64,000 bases of DNA from UBA10348 sp002469915 (lineage in GTDB: Bacteria; Bacteroidota; Rhodothermia; Rhodothermales; UBA10348). Shown one piece after another: positions 52,081 to 61,180 of the stretch. The stretch's first letter is position 1. The number at the start of each line of letters is the position of its first letter. A program made the position numbers and the translations under genes. The stretch lies in NCBI GenBank assembly GCA_029249345.1, contig JAQWHM010000016.1, forward strand, positions 62,001-126,000, read 5' to 3'. Below the pieces are notes generated by a model that was not told where the DNA came from, made no database searches, and saw only the letters and a program-made list of their open reading frames with translations.

Positions 52081-52893
52081 ATGATGCTGATCATGTTACG
52101 TAACGCTCTAATTTGGACGTTTTGTCTAGGAGTTGCTTCAGGGATTGCCCCTCCTTTGAAGGCAACTACTTTGGAAGTCGCTTCTGATACGCTCTCCAGT
52201 CGCCGTGTTATTCGGAGTCAGATATTGGGCTATGGACTCCAGTTTTGGGTGTATACCCCGCCTGGTCACGAATCAATGGAGAATCTACCTGCACTCTACG
52301 TCTCGGATGGCGCTTGGTATCTGAGGAGCGGGCAGTTGGCAGCATTGGCGGATTCCATGATTACAACTGGAGAGATAGAGCCTATCGTAATCGTGTTTTT
52401 GGATGCACGAAATCCGGACAATCTCGATATCAATAGACGCAACGAGCAGTTTTTCTGCAATCCACGTTTTATTGATTTTGTGCGGGACGAATTGGTCCCC
52501 AGAATTGATCAGAACTACCACACATTTTCGGACCGTACGGCTCGTTCTATCCTTGGGTTGTCTTTTGGAGGATTGAATTCCGCCTGTTTTGGCTTGCACG
52601 CTCATGACACGTTTGAAGGCATTGCGATGCAGTCCCCGGCCATGCACCCGGTGAAGACGATTCATCAGGCATATGCGGACTCGAGCCGTTTACCGATTAA
52701 GGTGTTTTTATCGTCGGGAGATCATCGAGACAATGAAGATCGGACACGTCGATTGAGAGATATCCTAGAAAATAAAGGGTATCCGCTACACTACATGGAG
52801 GTCCCGTTTGCCCACAATTGGATGAACTGGAAACCACTGCTGGACGATATGCTCACATATTTTTATGCGAGCAATGCTACTCAGACAAACTGA
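52081..52893 (+). CDS. secreted alpha/beta-hydrolase (esterase, Fes/EstD-like)
   Basis: A putative esterase. The 270 residues have a signal-like start (RNALIWTFCLGVASGIAPPL) and the hydrolase fold of the 'putative esterase' family: LPALYVSDGAWYL with an Asp near the oxyanion loop, PIVIVFLDARNPDNLD, the nucleophile elbow ILGLSFGGLNSACFG (GxSxGG), and a C-terminal His in PFAHNWMNWKPLL. This family acts on siderophore or antigen esters; substrate unknown. Two start ATGs lie close (52081 and 52093). It converges on the cupin gene, with an overlap of 13 bases. Confidence 0.85.
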   Translation: MMLIMLRNALIWTFCLGVASGIAPPLKATTLEVASDTLSSRRVIRSQILGYGLQFWVYTPPGHESMENLPALYVSDGAWYLRSGQLAALADSMITTGEIEPIVIVFLDARNPDNLDINRRNEQFFCNPRFIDFVRDELVPRIDQNYHTFSDRTARSILGLSFGGLNSACFGLHAHDTFEGIAMQSPAMHPVKTIHQAYADSSRLPIKVFLSSGDHRDNEDRTRRLRDILENKGYPLHYMEVPFAHNWMNWKPLLDDMLTYFYASNATQTN

Positions 52894-53366
52894 GCCAGGT
52901 GAGGATATTTGGCGATAATGGCGCTTCCAGAGGGACTATTGCAGGCCATTTCAAAGTCGTCAAAATCAAATCCAGGTCCCACGGTGCAGCTGACTAAACT
53001 AAATGAACCCATCGAAACAGATGCTTGCCACCAATCCGCGGGAATAACGCGCAGTGGCTGTCCATCTTTTGAGGCCGATAGCTCAAAGCCGTTCATTTGA
53101 TCCAGGTCGGGAGAAAGGCTGATTTGTCTAACAGGAGCACCCTCTAAGTGACTCCATACTTCATCGGATCGGACGCGATGGAAACGAGAAATGTCTCCTT
53201 CTGGCATCAGGAAAAGTATGGCGGTGACCGCCGATCGTGTTGGCCGATCGTCTTGGGGATCAACCTTGTTTTCTGATCGAAACACTTCCGCGAAAAAACA
53301 GCCTTCAGGATGAGGTCGCATCCGGTGCAAGGCAATCAACTCCTTTATGCGCGATTCGTTAGACAT
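52881..53366 (-). CDS. cupin superfamily protein, DUF985
   Basis: A cupin_5/DUF985 protein of unknown function. The 161 residues contain MRPHPEGCFFAEVFRS, TAILFLMPEGDISRFHRVRSDEVW, with His and Asp/Glu residues that could bind metal, the RVIPADWWQASVSMGSFS segment and the closing GPGFDFDDFEMA, all typical. It overlaps the FdhF/YdeP-type gene by eight bases and is downstream of it, suggesting translational coupling. Length fits the family. Confidence 0.92.
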   Translation of the reverse strand: MSNESRIKELIALHRMRPHPEGCFFAEVFRSENKVDPQDDRPTRSAVTAILFLMPEGDISRFHRVRSDEVWSHLEGAPVRQISLSPDLDQMNGFELSASKDGQPLRVIPADWWQASVSMGSFSLVSCTVGPGFDFDDFEMACNSPSGSAIIAKYPHLAQFV

Positions 53367-55554
53367 AGATCTTTACCAAAGCTCCTTTAAATGCGGGCGT
53401 TTTGCTCAACGGATCAAGCCTCCTGTCCAATAGCACGTTGGCTTCTGGAAAGTACATAGCCACGTTTCTGGGCTTGATTCGTTCGAACGAAATGACCTGG
53501 AAAAAAGGTAACCTTCCAGCAGGTCCCTCGACTGTAACTCGCTGTCCCTCAGTGATTTGCAGGTCAGATAAATCATCAGGGTGCATCAACACGACATCTC
53601 TGCTGGGTGCGCCTCGAAAAATGTCTTCATCCTCATAGACGACGGTATTGAATTGGCCTTCACTTCGAATGGTCATCAATCTGAAATGAGGCGATTGGCA
53701 TTCGGCTAGTTTTGGAAGAGCTAAGGGCTGTATGTGTGCCTTTCCGGAAGCCGTATTGAATGTAGGTGTGTGAAAGGTTCGACCCTTGATCTGGAATTCA
53801 GCGGATGAGGCATTCATTTCGTGCATGGATTCCCATCCTGGAATCACGTTGCCGATCATTTCCCGGATGGCCGCTGAATCGTTCAGAGCCGACCAGTCTA
53901 GTGCGTTGAGAGCGGGAGAGGTGTCCTTTTGTTGAACGCGTGACGCTAAATCGGCAATGATGGCCATCTCGCTTCGTGGGCCGTCGATTCTCGACGGCCC
54001 ACCATCGCTGAGACGAACATAATTGAACATCGATTCTTGAGATGTTTTCTGCGGCTCTTCATCTCTAGCAAGGACGGGTAAAATCAGGGTTTCTTCAGCA
54101 AGCGACCAAGGATGTCCCGTATTGAGTGTTGTACTCATCGTGACGAATAAATCGAGCGAGGAAAGGGCCTTTGAAGCATATACGAGGTCCGGATTGGAGC
54201 CATATAGGTTTCCACCGAGGCAAAACCCGACTTTTACCTGACCGGACGTTGCAGCCTCCATGCAGGCCATGGTATCTAAGCCCGGAGTGGATGGTAGATC
54301 TAAATCGTATTTCTCAGTTAGAGCCGTAAAGATGGCATCCTTGAGCACCGGAGTAACACCAACCGATCCGATACCTTGCACATTTGAATGACCGCGAATT
54401 GGCATTAATCCAGATCCTTTCTTGCCGATCATTCCCCGCATTAGAGCAAGGGCAGCAATGAGTTGGACCGCCACGGTCCCGTGCTGATGATGCGTAATGC
54501 CCATAGCCCATGCGAAGATGGCGTTCTCCGAGGAGGCGTACCGCGCGGCAATGGCCTCGATTTCAGTCTGTGCAACACCAGCATCACGTACGATGTGCTC
54601 CCAGGACATTGATGTAATAGAGTCTATCAGCTTATCTGAACCAGTCGTGTGTCGGTTCAAAAAATCCAGATCGACGGCATCCATCTCCATGAGCCCTTTT
54701 GCAATACCACTAAGCAAGGCCACATCACCACCAATGTGAGGCTGAACGAAATCGGAGGCTATCGAGCTTCCGAACAGGAGGGAACGAGGATCTGAAGGAA
54801 TGCTAAACGTTTCTAATCCGGCTTCTCGAATCGGGTTGATGACAATCACTTCGCCTCCGTTTCGTCGCACGTTCATGAGCGACCGCATGAGCCTCGGATG
54901 ATTACTCGCAGGATTCGCTCCGATTAGAAATACCAGATCCGCCTTGTCCAGATCCTCTAAAACGACCGTGGCGGTCCCACTTCCAATGACACTCGAAATG
55001 CCTACACCGCTAGCTTGATGGCAGTAAAAACTGCAGTTATTAACGTTATTCGTGCCATAAAGCCGGGCAAACAACTGGAGCAGAAAGGCGGCCTCGTTGC
55101 TGCTGCGACCACTGAAGTAAAAGAAGGATTCATCGGGAAGTGTAGCGCCCAATTTGTCTGAAATCCGAGTGAGTGCATCGTCCCACGATACGGGTGTGAA
55201 GGTCTTGGATCCGTGCGCGTAAACAACGGGCTGAGACAATCGGCCATAGGCTTCCAATTCACGGGGAGATGCCTGGCGAAGTGTGTCAATCGGGTTTTCA
55301 GTCCAAAAAGACGATTCGATTGCTGGCTGAAGGTCGGCCTGCATGGCCTGGATACTTTTTTTACAGAACTCAGGAAAGTGACCAGTTTCATTGACCATAC
55401 CTCCTTTTTGTCCCCCCATACCCACGGCGCAGGTCTTGCAGGTATTCTTGGAGCGCATGGCTTTCCACATCGTCCCAATTCCACCCGCTTTTCGGGATTG
55501 CCTGAACACGTAACGGATGGAAGACCAACCACCGGGCTTTTTTGGCGTTTGCAT
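53359..55554 (-). CDS. FdhF/YdeP family molybdopterin oxidoreductase
   Basis: A molybdopterin enzyme related to formate dehydrogenase H and YdeP. The 731 residues begin KKPGGWSSIRYVFRQSR, then CKTCAVGMGGQKGG, which has only C-x2-C, so a [4Fe-4S] centre is unlikely to be complete. FYFSGRSSNEAAFLLQLFAR, YCHQASG, LVFLIGANPASNHPRLM and MRGMIGKKGSGLMPIRGHSN mark the molybdopterin-binding domains, and the last ~150 residues are the typical C-terminal beta domain (HPDDLSDLQITEGQRVTVEG). No signal peptide or Tat motif, so cytoplasmic. Followed by an overlapping DUF985 gene. Confidence 0.92.
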   Translation of the reverse strand: MQTPKKPGGWSSIRYVFRQSRKAGGIGTMWKAMRSKNTCKTCAVGMGGQKGGMVNETGHFPEFCKKSIQAMQADLQPAIESSFWTENPIDTLRQASPRELEAYGRLSQPVVYAHGSKTFTPVSWDDALTRISDKLGATLPDESFFYFSGRSSNEAAFLLQLFARLYGTNNVNNCSFYCHQASGVGISSVIGSGTATVVLEDLDKADLVFLIGANPASNHPRLMRSLMNVRRNGGEVIVINPIREAGLETFSIPSDPRSLLFGSSIASDFVQPHIGGDVALLSGIAKGLMEMDAVDLDFLNRHTTGSDKLIDSITSMSWEHIVRDAGVAQTEIEAIAARYASSENAIFAWAMGITHHQHGTVAVQLIAALALMRGMIGKKGSGLMPIRGHSNVQGIGSVGVTPVLKDAIFTALTEKYDLDLPSTPGLDTMACMEAATSGQVKVGFCLGGNLYGSNPDLVYASKALSSLDLFVTMSTTLNTGHPWSLAEETLILPVLARDEEPQKTSQESMFNYVRLSDGGPSRIDGPRSEMAIIADLASRVQQKDTSPALNALDWSALNDSAAIREMIGNVIPGWESMHEMNASSAEFQIKGRTFHTPTFNTASGKAHIQPLALPKLAECQSPHFRLMTIRSEGQFNTVVYEDEDIFRGAPSRDVVLMHPDDLSDLQITEGQRVTVEGPAGRLPFFQVISFERIKPRNVAMYFPEANVLLDRRLDPLSKTPAFKGALVKIYV

Positions 55555-55604
55555 ACAGAATTGAATAATTTGTGGGAGCGTATTCTAACAACCTCGTTGC
55601 ACAG

Positions 55605-55961
55605 ATGCTTGAGATCGTCTGGTTGAATCCAGTTTTTATTATTCTTGCTCCTACGGGTCTAATTTTCTGGCTTATCGGGAAATGGATGTTGAGCCACCCT
55701 CCGGGTACTATTAATATTTCGGTTGGGTATCGAACCAAGCGTTCGATGCAGAGTCAAGAAGCGTGGGATCATGCTCAACATTTTTCAGCCAAGCTTTCCA
55801 TTCGCATAGGACAGGTTGAAATGCTGCTTGGTGCTTTTGGAATTTTTGCTTCCGGCATTCACGAAACTGTCCAAGCCGTTTTTGCCATAGTCGTGGTGAT
55901 GTATGCCTGTATTCATCTTATGGTCGTCACTGAAAACGAGCTTAAACGTGTGTTTCCCTGA
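55605..55961 (+). CDS. SdpI family membrane protein
   Basis: A membrane protein of the SdpI/YhfL-like family; in Bacillus SdpI protects against a secreted killing factor, but most members are uncharacterised. The 118 residues have a first helix (FIILAPTGLIFWLIGKWM), the hallmark SVGYRTKRSMQSQEAWDHAQ and two further helices (LLGAFGIFASGI, AVFAIVVVMYACIHLMV). The ATG at 55605 is chosen; a GTG at 55572 adds 11 residues. It diverges from the molybdoenzyme gene and ends before a bidirectional terminator. Confidence 0.9.
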   Translation: MLEIVWLNPVFIILAPTGLIFWLIGKWMLSHPPGTINISVGYRTKRSMQSQEAWDHAQHFSAKLSIRIGQVEMLLGAFGIFASGIHETVQAVFAIVVVMYACIHLMVVTENELKRVFP

Positions 55962-55995
55962 ACGTCGACTCTTGATTTGACAGATAGCGTGACAT

Positions 55996-56032
55996 AAAAA
56001 AAGGGGGCGTCCGGTACGGACGCCCCCTTTTT
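55996..56032. terminator. bidirectional intrinsic terminator
   Basis: A perfect 11-base stem (GGGGGCGTCCG with CGGACGCCCCC, GTA loop) with a run of seven A before it (55996-56002) and five T after it. It serves the SdpI gene on the plus strand and the S9 peptidase on the minus strand, which converge on it. Confidence 0.95.
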
Positions 56033-56048
56033 AAGAAAACCATCAAAT

Positions 56049-58592
56049 CTATCTGGTCTTGGGCTTCTCAACATTCAATCGCCACATATCTGCATTCCAC
56101 TCGGTGGATCCTAACAGGTGTTCGACAAAATATTCGGCTCTCAGCCAGAACCAGTAATCGGACATCGAACTATATCCATGGCGCTGTCCGGTGAAAAGGA
56201 AGAAGTCAAAACGCTTGTTGGCTTTAATCAAAGCGTCTACCATTCGGTAGGTGTTCGCTGGGTGCACGTTGTTGTCCTCATCACCGGTTGTAAGGAGGAG
56301 ATGCCCTTTCAGGTTCTTAGCTAAATCAGGATTCTTATCGATCGCGTACTCGAACGTTACTTTGCCCGAATCGCTAACGACCTCTTTTACTCCGTGGTGC
56401 TTTTCCGACCACCAGCGATTGTACACATCGTTCGTGTGGTTACCGGAACTAGAAACGGCCACTTTGAAGAAGTCAGGATACACTAACATCGCTGCAGTAG
56501 ACATGAATCCACCACCTGAGTGACCATAGATTCCGACCCGGTCCTGATCAATAAAAGGGTGTCGGTTGGCCAACTGTTCGACCGTAACTTTCTTGTCTTC
56601 CAAGCCATAGTCTCTCAAATCTCCGTATCCATAATTGTGATACCATTTTGAGCGATTGGGATGACCACCTCGGTTTCCCACGGTGACGACGATCATGCCA
56701 AATTGGGCGAGAGCCGTTTCCGTACTGTTGGTAGAAAAGAACTTGGAAACGGACTCGGTTTGTGGCCCGGGATAGACATACTCTACGATGGGGTAAGACT
56801 TCGTAGAGTCGAAATCAAACGGTTTGTACATCACACCATACAAGTCCGTAACTCCATCTCCTGCTTTGACTTTAAACGGTTCAGGAAATTGATATCCGGC
56901 TTCGAATAATTGGCTAAAGTCTGCTTTCTGAAGGTCTAGAACCTTCTGCCCGGACGCGTTTATCAATGCAGCAGCTGGCACGGTATTTACTCGGGCGTAG
57001 TTGTCCACAAAAAATTTACCAGACTCGTTAAACGTTGAGCGGTGGTCGTAATTCCCCGGATTCAAGAGGCGCAAACCGGATCCGTCCAAGTTGACGCGAT
57101 AGGCGTGATTGTAATACGGATCTTCGCCTTCTTCGCGGGCATTAGCCGTAAAGTAAAGTCTTCCTGCGTCTTCATCTATCGCAGTGATACCGCGAACAGA
57201 AAAGGCCCCAGATGTTACTTGGTTTTTTAATGTACCGTCGGGGGCATACCTGTACATGTGACCCCATCCGTCCTGCTCAGACCACCACAAGAGATCACCG
57301 TTAGATAATATGTCCATTCTGTGGGTCTCAACGTATGTGTTGAGGCGTTCTTCGATGAGCACCGTGACTTCTCCTGTTGCGGCATCGGCGCGCATCACAT
57401 CTACTCTTTTCAGATCGCGGCTTATGCTGTAAAAGTAGAAATCATCCGAGTTATCGGAGAGCCAAAGCGAACGGCGTGGACTGTCGTCTGCCGGATATCT
57501 GAACGTTCGTGCTGACATCGTGCTGAACGTCTCGTCTTTAAAGCGATGTCCGTCTACCGTGACCATAGAATCTGCTTCAAGATCGTATATCTGCATGATC
57601 TCCGTTCCCACAAATTCATCCCCTGGCATAGCATACTTATACGTTTCCAGCTCAGGACGTTTGTTGCCGGTTGAATGAATGATCCACAGTTCGCCAACTT
57701 CTCGTTGGTCTGAACGATTGGTCGAAAAGCGCTTCGAATCTTTGGACCAGGACACAGAAACTCGCTTCCGTTTGTCTTTATTTTTTTCAACTTCTTCCGC
57801 AGTCGAACCTCGACCAGACCCGGTGTAGGAGTAGTGTTCAATCCCATCGGTAGTGAGCTGGATTTCCTCTACTTCAATCTTGTTAGCTGCCTTTTCAGCA
57901 TCCTCTCCTGTTTTTTCTAGACGTGCAGCAAGGATTTTGTCATAATCTCCACGACTCATTTTGAATAGGTTGTGGTCGCGACCAAAGAGAATGGTTTCTC
58001 CATCGGGAGAAATGGAAGCCCAGGAGGGATGATTGTCCGGTTTTTCGAAGTCGCTTAGTTCACGAAGTGATCTGGAATTGACGTCGTACTCAAAATAAAA
58101 GACGTGTTTGCGGGTCTTCGGTTTAGATGTCTTTTTCTCCTCCTGCGTATCTCCATCCGTTTCTTCAACTTCTTCTTCGATCTCCTCGTCCTGCGATCCT
58201 TGAACTTCAAATTGAAGTTTAGTGGCGGAGATAAATTTTATGTTTCGAATGGGTAGATGTTGTCCGTCCCATGGGTCGCGGGTAATACGTGTTAGCTCGG
58301 CAGCAATCTGATCATTGTCGAATATCTGACGCTGAGTACCTCGGTTTGAATCAACCCAGTAATAAAATGTGCCATCAGAATTTTTCCATTCATACCAGAA
58401 GTTTTGGGTGCCCTCTATCCAGCGTGGATTAACTGACATCGAATGGAGCATGTCTCTAACTTTGTAGGGAGCAAATTTTGCCGCGAGATCGAAATTAGGT
58501 TTGGGAGCATGGTGTACGTCGTGATCTTGTGCTGAAGCTGGTGCAGACCAGACAATCAGAATCACCAACAAGGGAAGAATAAGGCGTTTCAT
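56049..58592 (-). CDS. S9 family (dipeptidyl peptidase IV-like) serine peptidase
   Basis: An exported prolyl-oligopeptidase-type enzyme. The 847 residues have a signal peptide (RLILPLLVILIVWSAPASAQ), an N-terminal beta-propeller domain with repeated WASISPDGETILFGRD-type blades, and a C-terminal hydrolase: nucleophile in VGIYGHSGGGFMSTAAM, Asp in LLTTGDEDNNVHP and His in FLFTGQRHGYSS, i.e. the S9 triad. A charged Glu/Lys-rich loop (SQDEEIEEEVEETDGDTQEE) interrupts the propeller. The ATG at 58592 begins the signal peptide and is preferred to one 81 bases upstream. Followed on the map by the bidirectional terminator. Confidence 0.94.
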   Translation of the reverse strand: MKRLILPLLVILIVWSAPASAQDHDVHHAPKPNFDLAAKFAPYKVRDMLHSMSVNPRWIEGTQNFWYEWKNSDGTFYYWVDSNRGTQRQIFDNDQIAAELTRITRDPWDGQHLPIRNIKFISATKLQFEVQGSQDEEIEEEVEETDGDTQEEKKTSKPKTRKHVFYFEYDVNSRSLRELSDFEKPDNHPSWASISPDGETILFGRDHNLFKMSRGDYDKILAARLEKTGEDAEKAANKIEVEEIQLTTDGIEHYSYTGSGRGSTAEEVEKNKDKRKRVSVSWSKDSKRFSTNRSDQREVGELWIIHSTGNKRPELETYKYAMPGDEFVGTEIMQIYDLEADSMVTVDGHRFKDETFSTMSARTFRYPADDSPRRSLWLSDNSDDFYFYSISRDLKRVDVMRADAATGEVTVLIEERLNTYVETHRMDILSNGDLLWWSEQDGWGHMYRYAPDGTLKNQVTSGAFSVRGITAIDEDAGRLYFTANAREEGEDPYYNHAYRVNLDGSGLRLLNPGNYDHRSTFNESGKFFVDNYARVNTVPAAALINASGQKVLDLQKADFSQLFEAGYQFPEPFKVKAGDGVTDLYGVMYKPFDFDSTKSYPIVEYVYPGPQTESVSKFFSTNSTETALAQFGMIVVTVGNRGGHPNRSKWYHNYGYGDLRDYGLEDKKVTVEQLANRHPFIDQDRVGIYGHSGGGFMSTAAMLVYPDFFKVAVSSSGNHTNDVYNRWWSEKHHGVKEVVSDSGKVTFEYAIDKNPDLAKNLKGHLLLTTGDEDNNVHPANTYRMVDALIKANKRFDFFLFTGQRHGYSSMSDYWFWLRAEYFVEHLLGSTEWNADMWRLNVEKPKTR

Positions 58593-58756
58593 GGTATCCA
58601 AAGGGAAGAAGTGAAGTGGACTATACACGCATCCCTTCACGAATGGTGGTGGATGGTGCTGATAGATCCCCAAAGAAAGAGACTACGTTTTAAAGCCCAT
58701 AGTGTAAGATTCGTATTACGCCATAAGGGAAGTCCCCTCACAATTAGAGATAAAGC

Positions 58757-60211
58757 TTAGTCCGGGACAGAAATCGTGACGATGTCATTCGGGAATAGAT
58801 CGATTTCGATATAGGATACGGTATTACCCAATTGATCGGTGGTGCGCACAGCGCTTAGGCGCTTTCCATCAATGGCTAGTTCCGGATGATCTCCGTTGAA
58901 CATTGCTCGCCAATACAGCTTTCCACCTGATTCAACCGAAAGCGTGGAGCTAGACTGACCCTCATGAGTCAAGTTTGCTACAATGCCCCGATGCTGAAAT
59001 TGGCGCAACGTGACGTGATCGGCTTCATCCGGAATACGAGAAAGGGTACCGATCCCTTTGTCTATTGGGGTCATGCCCATTAAGCCGGTTGTGATGGCCC
59101 CAATAACGGCAAAAGATACTTCTGGATACTCCCTGCGCGGTGTCCCATCTGCAGATAACTGCATAAGGACATCCAGAGCCTCTCCGAACATTCCATACTT
59201 GAAGAGTACTTCCGGATAATGAGAGCGAATTTCAATATTGTCTGGCTCTCTCTGCACCAAATTGAGCGCGGTTTGCTTCGCACGATCGGGCATAAAGATG
59301 GCGTCGTTATACAAGGCATAGGTGAGCATGCCTCCGCCCATAGCTAGCTCACCATCCGTTTGCAGGAGGTCTGCGTACTGTTCGGTCTCTTCATTCCAGA
59401 AGACCTCATTGATCAAGTTAGACACGCGTACGGCGCGAGAAAGGTAGTCTTTAGCCCGTGCCGGTTGGCCCTTGTGCTCCAGAATAGCAGCATAGGATCG
59501 ATATGCAGCGACTTGGAAGGCAAGCAGGTCGATACCCAGTTGTGTGCTGCCCTGGTTGCCCTCGTGATAGCTGGGTATTCCTCGGGCATACTCGTAGGGA
59601 TCTTCTAGGTTGAACGTTTCGCGGTTCATGTACCGCTGCCTATCGACAATCACTTCGGCATCAAGATCCCAGGCCGCTACATAGTCAGAGACGGTACGTT
59701 CGTAGAATTCAAGAAAAACGGGGTGCTCCACATAGGCTGGATCTCCTGTCCATAAATACATGCGGTAGCTGGCATCCAAAACGTCGAAGTTTGCTGGCAA
59801 ATTGTACCAAAACGCTTTGTCATCCCGGTAATCGACTGGGGCGGGTTCATCCATTCGATTTATTTCCCAAAAAGAGCACCAGTCTTTGCCCTCGGAAATA
59901 TTACGCGCAAACCGGAAAAGCATGTTTCTCGTGTGCTCGTCTAGGCCAAGGAAGTGAGCTCCCAGAGCCTGATGCGAGACATCTCGCATGCAGAATGCTT
60001 CTCTATTTGGAAGCGCAGCCTCGTACCATAGACCAACCGAGTCGCCCTCTTCATGGGCATAAGCGAGGGCTTGTTCTTTTGCCCATTCAAAACGATCCGA
60101 TAGCTGATCGATCGATGATTCAATTGAAATGGCATCTGGTGAAACAGCTACCGAGGGTTCCGAGCATGCTGACAAAACACAAAGCAGCACGGGAATGATT
60201 AGTTTACGCAT
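58757..60211 (-). CDS. six-hairpin glycosidase-like lipoprotein
   Basis: A probable carbohydrate-active lipoprotein. The 484 residues start with a lipobox (LLCVLSAC, Cys17) and have an alpha/alpha-barrel pattern as in the six-hairpin glycosidases: FCMRDVSHQALGAHFLGLDE, EINRMDEPAPVDY, FWYNLPANFDVLDASYRMYL, YHEGNQGSTQLGIDLLAFQ and NEVFWNEETEQYADLL. The acidic residues EINRMDEP and RQYM-type region could be catalytic, but the family number is unknown to me. The ATG at 60211 is preferred because it starts the signal. It diverges from the DksA-like gene. Confidence 0.78.
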   Translation of the reverse strand: MRKLIIPVLLCVLSACSEPSVAVSPDAISIESSIDQLSDRFEWAKEQALAYAHEEGDSVGLWYEAALPNREAFCMRDVSHQALGAHFLGLDEHTRNMLFRFARNISEGKDWCSFWEINRMDEPAPVDYRDDKAFWYNLPANFDVLDASYRMYLWTGDPAYVEHPVFLEFYERTVSDYVAAWDLDAEVIVDRQRYMNRETFNLEDPYEYARGIPSYHEGNQGSTQLGIDLLAFQVAAYRSYAAILEHKGQPARAKDYLSRAVRVSNLINEVFWNEETEQYADLLQTDGELAMGGGMLTYALYNDAIFMPDRAKQTALNLVQREPDNIEIRSHYPEVLFKYGMFGEALDVLMQLSADGTPRREYPEVSFAVIGAITTGLMGMTPIDKGIGTLSRIPDEADHVTLRQFQHRGIVANLTHEGQSSSTLSVESGGKLYWRAMFNGDHPELAIDGKRLSAVRTTDQLGNTVSYIEIDLFPNDIVTISVPD

Positions 60212-60259
60212 ACATGATTCAGATTTGGGATCGGTCGAGCTACAATCTAAGAACAAGTA

Positions 60260-60595
60260 ATGACAGCGTCCGAGTTGGATATTTTTAGAGCCCAGCTGGT
60301 GCAACTGAAAGGGGAAATAGAAGCCTCTCTCAAGGTGGTATCCGCAGCAGATTCTAGTATTTCGCCCGACAATGCGATTGGACGTCTGACTCGCATGGAG
60401 GCGATTCAGGCGCAAAGTATATCAGAGGCTGGTAAGGGTAGGCAGAAGAAACGTCTGGCGTTAGTGGAGCGAGCCTTGAAGGCTGTAGAGGACGGGAGCT
60501 ATGGGCTTTGCGCTCTTTGTGGAGAAAAAATTCAGACCGGAAGGCTCAAAATTCGACCAGAAAGTCGCGTTTGTATGCGATGTGCTCCTCGATAA
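60260..60595 (+). CDS. TraR/DksA-type zinc finger protein
   Basis: A small regulator of RNA polymerase, of the DksA/TraR family. The 111 residues have a coiled-coil N-terminal region (ELDIFRAQLVQLKGEIEASL, QKKRLALVERALKAVEDGSYG), the zinc finger C84-x2-C87 and C105-x2-C108 (GLCALCGEKI and RVCMRC), and the GLKIRPE-like RLKIRPES. DksA binds the secondary channel of RNA polymerase with ppGpp. Acidic tip residues (DNAIGRLTRME) replace the classic DxxDxA. The ATG start lies 48 bases from the diverging lipoprotein gene. Confidence 0.9.
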   Translation: MTASELDIFRAQLVQLKGEIEASLKVVSAADSSISPDNAIGRLTRMEAIQAQSISEAGKGRQKKRLALVERALKAVEDGSYGLCALCGEKIQTGRLKIRPESRVCMRCAPR

Positions 60596-60729
60596 TTGCG
60601 ACTTCGCTTTTGTATCTTCGCAGGTAATTAGTGCTGCCCTACTAGTGCTCTTGCCCAGTATTTCGTTGATTGAGAATGGATGCAAAGAGGTAGGCGGCCA
60701 ACGATTTTACCCAGAATCAAAGAGAAAAA
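60596..60729 (+). promoter_or_regulatory. leader of the cytochrome-YceI-DUF5777 operon
   Basis: The 134 bases between the DksA-like gene and the cytochrome gene. They contain a directly repeated AGTGCT..CCC unit (60629-60636 and 60645-60652 areas) and end AGAGAAAAA before the ATG at 60730. No clear promoter boxes are seen. Confidence 0.3.
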
Positions 60730-61173
60730 ATGAAATGGAAGTCACTAAGCGCACTCCTTTTTGGAGTTGCGCTGGTTTTGTCTGCGTGCGGAGGAGATTC
60801 TGGAGGATCAACTGATATTACTGGGCCCGGAGGAGATGAAGAAGAGGTTATTACTGAACCTTCAACTCCTGTAAGCTATTCTCAGCAAGTCGCACCGATC
60901 TTTCAAGCTTCGTGTGCTGGGTCTGGATGCCATGTAAACAACAGTAGGAATGGTGTTGAACTGACTACTTATTCGACAACGATGGCCAGTGTGGGGACCA
61001 ACTACGGTTCTAAAGTCGTCATTGCAGGAAATGCCAGCCTCAGCCCACTAGTGGATAAAATCGAAGCAAATCCTGCGAATGGTGCTCGAATGCCCGATGG
61101 CCGAGCTGCACTTTCCCAAGCCAAAATAGATTTGATCCGGAGATGGATTAACGAAGGCGCACTAAACAATTGA
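60730..61173 (+). CDS. cytochrome c lipoprotein with CX4CH haem motif
   Basis: An exported c-type cytochrome. The 147 residues have a lipobox (LVLSAC, Cys20), then a Gly/Asp-rich linker and a haem domain with Cys62-Ala-Gly-Ser-Gly-Cys67-His68, i.e. CX4CH rather than CXXCH, in FQASCAGSGCHVNN. The rest (GNASLSPLVDKIEANPANGARMPDGR, IRRWINEGAL) is typical of the planctomycete-type cytochrome domain (PF07635-like) with a Met ligand at RMPDG. It is the first of three tightly packed genes with YceI and DUF5777, so electron transfer to a YceI-dependent pathway is suggested. Whether the extended motif binds haem normally is unknown. Confidence 0.88.
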   Translation: MKWKSLSALLFGVALVLSACGGDSGGSTDITGPGGDEEEVITEPSTPVSYSQQVAPIFQASCAGSGCHVNNSRNGVELTTYSTTMASVGTNYGSKVVIAGNASLSPLVDKIEANPANGARMPDGRAALSQAKIDLIRRWINEGALNN

Positions 61174-61180
61174 CCTGAAT

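Noticed and set aside
58593..58673. N-terminal extension of the S9 peptidase
   Set aside because: It adds 27 residues before a clear signal peptide that begins at the ATG at 58592.
60212..60415. N-terminal extension of the glycosidase-like gene
   Set aside because: These 68 codons read through the divergent DksA-like region and do not form a signal peptide, whereas the ATG at 60211 starts a lipobox signal.
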